A DNA stretch of 44,173 nt. Origin: an uncultured Bifidobacterium sp. GTDB lineage: Bacteria > Actinomycetota > Actinomycetes > Actinomycetales > Bifidobacteriaceae. Within the stretch, counting starts at the first letter, position 1; each line of letters starts with the position of its first letter. The stretch is from positions 1-44,173 of the forward strand of contig NZ_CALYOY010000017.1 in the NCBI RefSeq assembly GCF_945269915.1, read 5' to 3'. The notes under the pieces are model-generated. The model worked only from the letters and a program-made list of their open reading frames with translations. It did not search any database and had not been told where the DNA came from. Position numbers and translations under genes: made by a program. Positions 42,357 to 44,173 of the stretch are shown here, one piece after another.

Positions 42357-43574
42357 TCAGGCCGCCTGAATCCCCTTCGCCGCCTGGTCGGTCAAGGCCT
42401 TGGCCCGACCGGCATCAAGGGCCAGCTGGGTCTTGAGTTCCTCCGCACCGGCATACCGCTCCTGGGGGCGCAGGAAGTCCAGGAATTCGATACGAACCCG
42501 GTGCCCGTACAGCTCCAACCAGTCAGCGGTGATGACGTTGGCCTCCAACACCCGTTCCGCTCGTCCTCCCTCGGGCAGGAAGGTCTCCTTGGTACCGATT
42601 GAGATGGCCACGGGCATCCGCCAGGGCGATCCAGGGGCCAGGCGGACATGAAGGTCGAGCCCCATAGACGAGTCCCGGGGCGGAACAGCCTTCCCATCCC
42701 CGCCTCCGGCAGCCCGGTACGGGCCCATGTCGACCAGCCAGCCGGCGTAGACCCCATCCATCGGCATATAACCGCTGTGCTCCCGGCTCAGGTTGGCTGT
42801 GGGGAAGCCGAGCTCGCGTCCCCGCTGCTCACCATGGACCACCTCCCCCTCAACCGAATGGGGACGGCCCAGTATCACACCCGCCTCCCGCACACGGCCC
42901 CGGGCCAGGAGGTGCCGCAGGTTGGATGTACTCCAGGCCCTGATCTTCCTATGACCGGCGGGGGTGGATTCTCCCCTCTCCCCGCTACCACCTCGGGCCG
43001 GACCTGATGCCTGCCCATCCAGGGAGACGTACCCGGGGCCCCTGTCATCCACCAGGTCCAAACGGAACATACCCGTTTCCTCGGCCAGGTTCCCTATGGC
43101 CGTGACATCGCCGGCCCGTCCCGACCCCATCCGGGCATCCCTGCCCAGGACCAGGGTCTGCATGCCCAGCTTGTCGACCAGCTGCCTGATGAAGAACCGA
43201 TATGATTTGGCGGCGAAGGCCAGGGTGTAGTGAACGACCAGGGCCCGGTCCAGTCCCAGGTCCTCCATCAGGCGGATGCGCTCATCTACCCCCATGACCT
43301 CTTCCGGGTCATAGCCCAGCAGGCCATCGGGCAGGTCGGCCATGACATGGTCGGCCGCGTAGAGATGGACCCGCTTGGGACTGGGATCGAACATGATGGC
43401 CACCGAGGTGGAATCGGATTCCGCCGCCAGGTCGACCACGCGTTTCAGCAGGGCCTGATGCCCCCGGTGCACCCCATCGAACTCGCCCACGGTCAGCACG
43501 GAACCCCTGGTCGTACTCAACATCGGCCATTCCACTATCCCGGCCGGATTTGGTTTCAACCTGCTGACTTTCAT
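42357..43574 (-). CDS. ribF: Bifunctional riboflavin kinase/FAD synthetase
   Basis: 405 residues, longer than the usual 310-340. The N-terminal nucleotidyltransferase domain has VGEFDGVHRGHQALL and VLGRDARMGSGRAGD; the C-terminal flavokinase domain has LGFPTANLSREH and ends with LRPQERYAGAEELKTQL. Two hydrophilic inserts (around TPAGHRK and AAGGGDGKAVPP) explain the extra length. It makes FMN and FAD from riboflavin. It follows truB on the same strand with a 92-bp gap. Confidence 0.96.
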   Translation of the reverse strand: MKVSRLKPNPAGIVEWPMLSTTRGSVLTVGEFDGVHRGHQALLKRVVDLAAESDSTSVAIMFDPSPKRVHLYAADHVMADLPDGLLGYDPEEVMGVDERIRLMEDLGLDRALVVHYTLAFAAKSYRFFIRQLVDKLGMQTLVLGRDARMGSGRAGDVTAIGNLAEETGMFRLDLVDDRGPGYVSLDGQASGPARGGSGERGESTPAGHRKIRAWSTSNLRHLLARGRVREAGVILGRPHSVEGEVVHGEQRGRELGFPTANLSREHSGYMPMDGVYAGWLVDMGPYRAAGGGDGKAVPPRDSSMGLDLHVRLAPGSPWRMPVAISIGTKETFLPEGGRAERVLEANVITADWLELYGHRVRIEFLDFLRPQERYAGAEELKTQLALDAGRAKALTDQAAKGIQAA

Positions 43575-43666
43575 CTGCTTCCCGTCGACTGTGGTGGCCC
43601 TCCCGGTATGGAAGAGGCCCGGTCAATTAGCACTTTAACCCAGGCCGGGAGCCCAGGCAATACACT

Positions 43667-44173
43667 TCACCATTGGGAATCGCGGTGGAAGACCACGTCC
43701 GGCTTGGCCAAGGAATCCTTATAAGGAACCAGGACCGCCGCCAGGTACGGGCCCTCGCCATCCCGGGCCACGGCAGCCGTCGGCCCATTGACCTGCGCCT
43801 TCAGGAAGCGCCCGTTGGCCAACATGGCCGCCTCCTCCCGGTCCACCTCGACTGTGGACATGATCAGGTTGGCTGCGTCGACCAGACTGATCGAGTCCCG
43901 CAGAATCTCCTCCGCGGGCTGTGCCAGGTCCACCCGGTTCCTGGTCTCCTCCTGGCCCTGGCGGTTCCTGTAGGTCCGGGAGGAGACCTGACCGGTGACG
44001 ATCCTGCCTTGAAGGGCCGGGTCTCCTATATCGAACCGGCCCACCCGGGTTCGGCGCAGGCTGGTCAGGTGACCACCCGTGCCCAACAGGCCGCCCAGGT
44101 CCCTGGCCAGGGCACGTATATAAGTACCACTGGAGCAGGTCACCGCCACATCCAGATCGACCACTTCCGTATC
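43667..44173 (-). CDS. truB: tRNA pseudouridine-55 synthase, C-terminal part (cut by the window edge)
   Basis: Only the last 168 residues are present; the frame runs off the window end, so the N-terminus with the catalytic Asp is outside. [17 protein letters not shown], then [18 protein letters not shown], is diagnostic of TruB. The C-terminal part resembles the actinobacterial PUA-like extension. It converts U55 of tRNA to pseudouridine. Its place upstream of ribF is common in bacteria. Confidence 0.95.
   Translation of the reverse strand, partial: DTEVVDLDVAVTCSSGTYIRALARDLGGLLGTGGHLTSLRRTRVGRFDIGDPALQGRIVTGQVSSRTYRNRQGQEETRNRVDLAQPAEEILRDSISLVDAANLIMSTVEVDREEAAMLANGRFLKAQVNGPTAAVARDGEGPYLAAVLVPYKDSLAKPDVVFHRDSQW

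Noticed and set aside
1..44173. CRISPR array or restriction-modification/defence locus
   Set aside because: No regularly spaced repeats and no Cas, methylase-endonuclease or known defence domains were seen; the lone methyltransferase at 11.3 kb lacks DNA-methylase motifs.

Overview
The window is G+C-rich, densely coded actinobacterial DNA. The best fit is a Bifidobacterium or close relative. Supporting signs are a 29-residue bS22-type ribosomal protein gene, a DUF4037/DUF4125 gene pair, a PspC-type two-component cluster, and the truB/ribF, radA and rpiA housekeeping block. Genus placement is inference from gene content and style; no 16S gene or diagnostic metabolic gene is present.

Layout. 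(1) 1-5.9 kb: an atypical medium-chain dehydrogenase, divergent from a TPR-nucleotidyltransferase (DUF4037) gene, its DUF4125 partner, and a membrane-anchored alpha/beta hydrolase. (2) 6-12 kb: an envelope-stress-like module. A large PspC membrane protein and a small membrane protein overlap on the minus strand; a PspC-domain histidine kinase, a LuxR-type response regulator and a methyltransferase run divergently on the plus strand. (3) 12-15.3 kb: a HAD-like protein with a damaged catalytic motif, a DUF2142 membrane protein and a WYL regulator. (4) 15.3-23.7 kb: an accessory, partly decayed segment. Intact genes are a VOC protein, a YbaK/ProX-like deacylase, a flavodoxin-like protein, an NAD(P)-binding protein, a MarR/MFS efflux operon with a clear palindromic operator, and a small membrane protein. 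Between them lie three gene remnants (DivIVA-repeat, aldo/keto reductase, surface protein with a Listeria-Bacteroides-type repeat) and four long G tracts (10-16 G), all on the plus strand. (5) 23.7-26.9 kb: a serine block of tRNA-Ser(UGA), serS and the two subunits of L-serine dehydratase. (6) 27-34.8 kb: core genes, namely a lipid kinase, pgm, RNase H, rpiA, bS22 and radA, with several clear terminators. (7) 35-39.4 kb: a nucleoside-processing cluster. It holds an S-adenosylhomocysteine-hydrolase-like protein that has lost its base-side histidines, a translationally coupled amidohydrolase/deaminase, a DUF985 cupin and a convergent MTA/SAH-nucleosidase-like protein with an Asp-to-Asn change at a catalytic position. 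(8) 39.6-42.1 kb: a complete polar amino-acid ABC importer. (9) 42.4 kb to the end: ribF and the 3' part of truB.

The most interesting candidates for undescribed biology are the 35-39.4 kb nucleoside cluster, where three enzymes aimed at 5'-substituted adenosines include two with altered active sites; the DUF4037/DUF4125 pair; and the strand-biased poly-G tracts confined to decayed DNA. All start sites were chosen by eye from Shine-Dalgarno-like sequences and family lengths.
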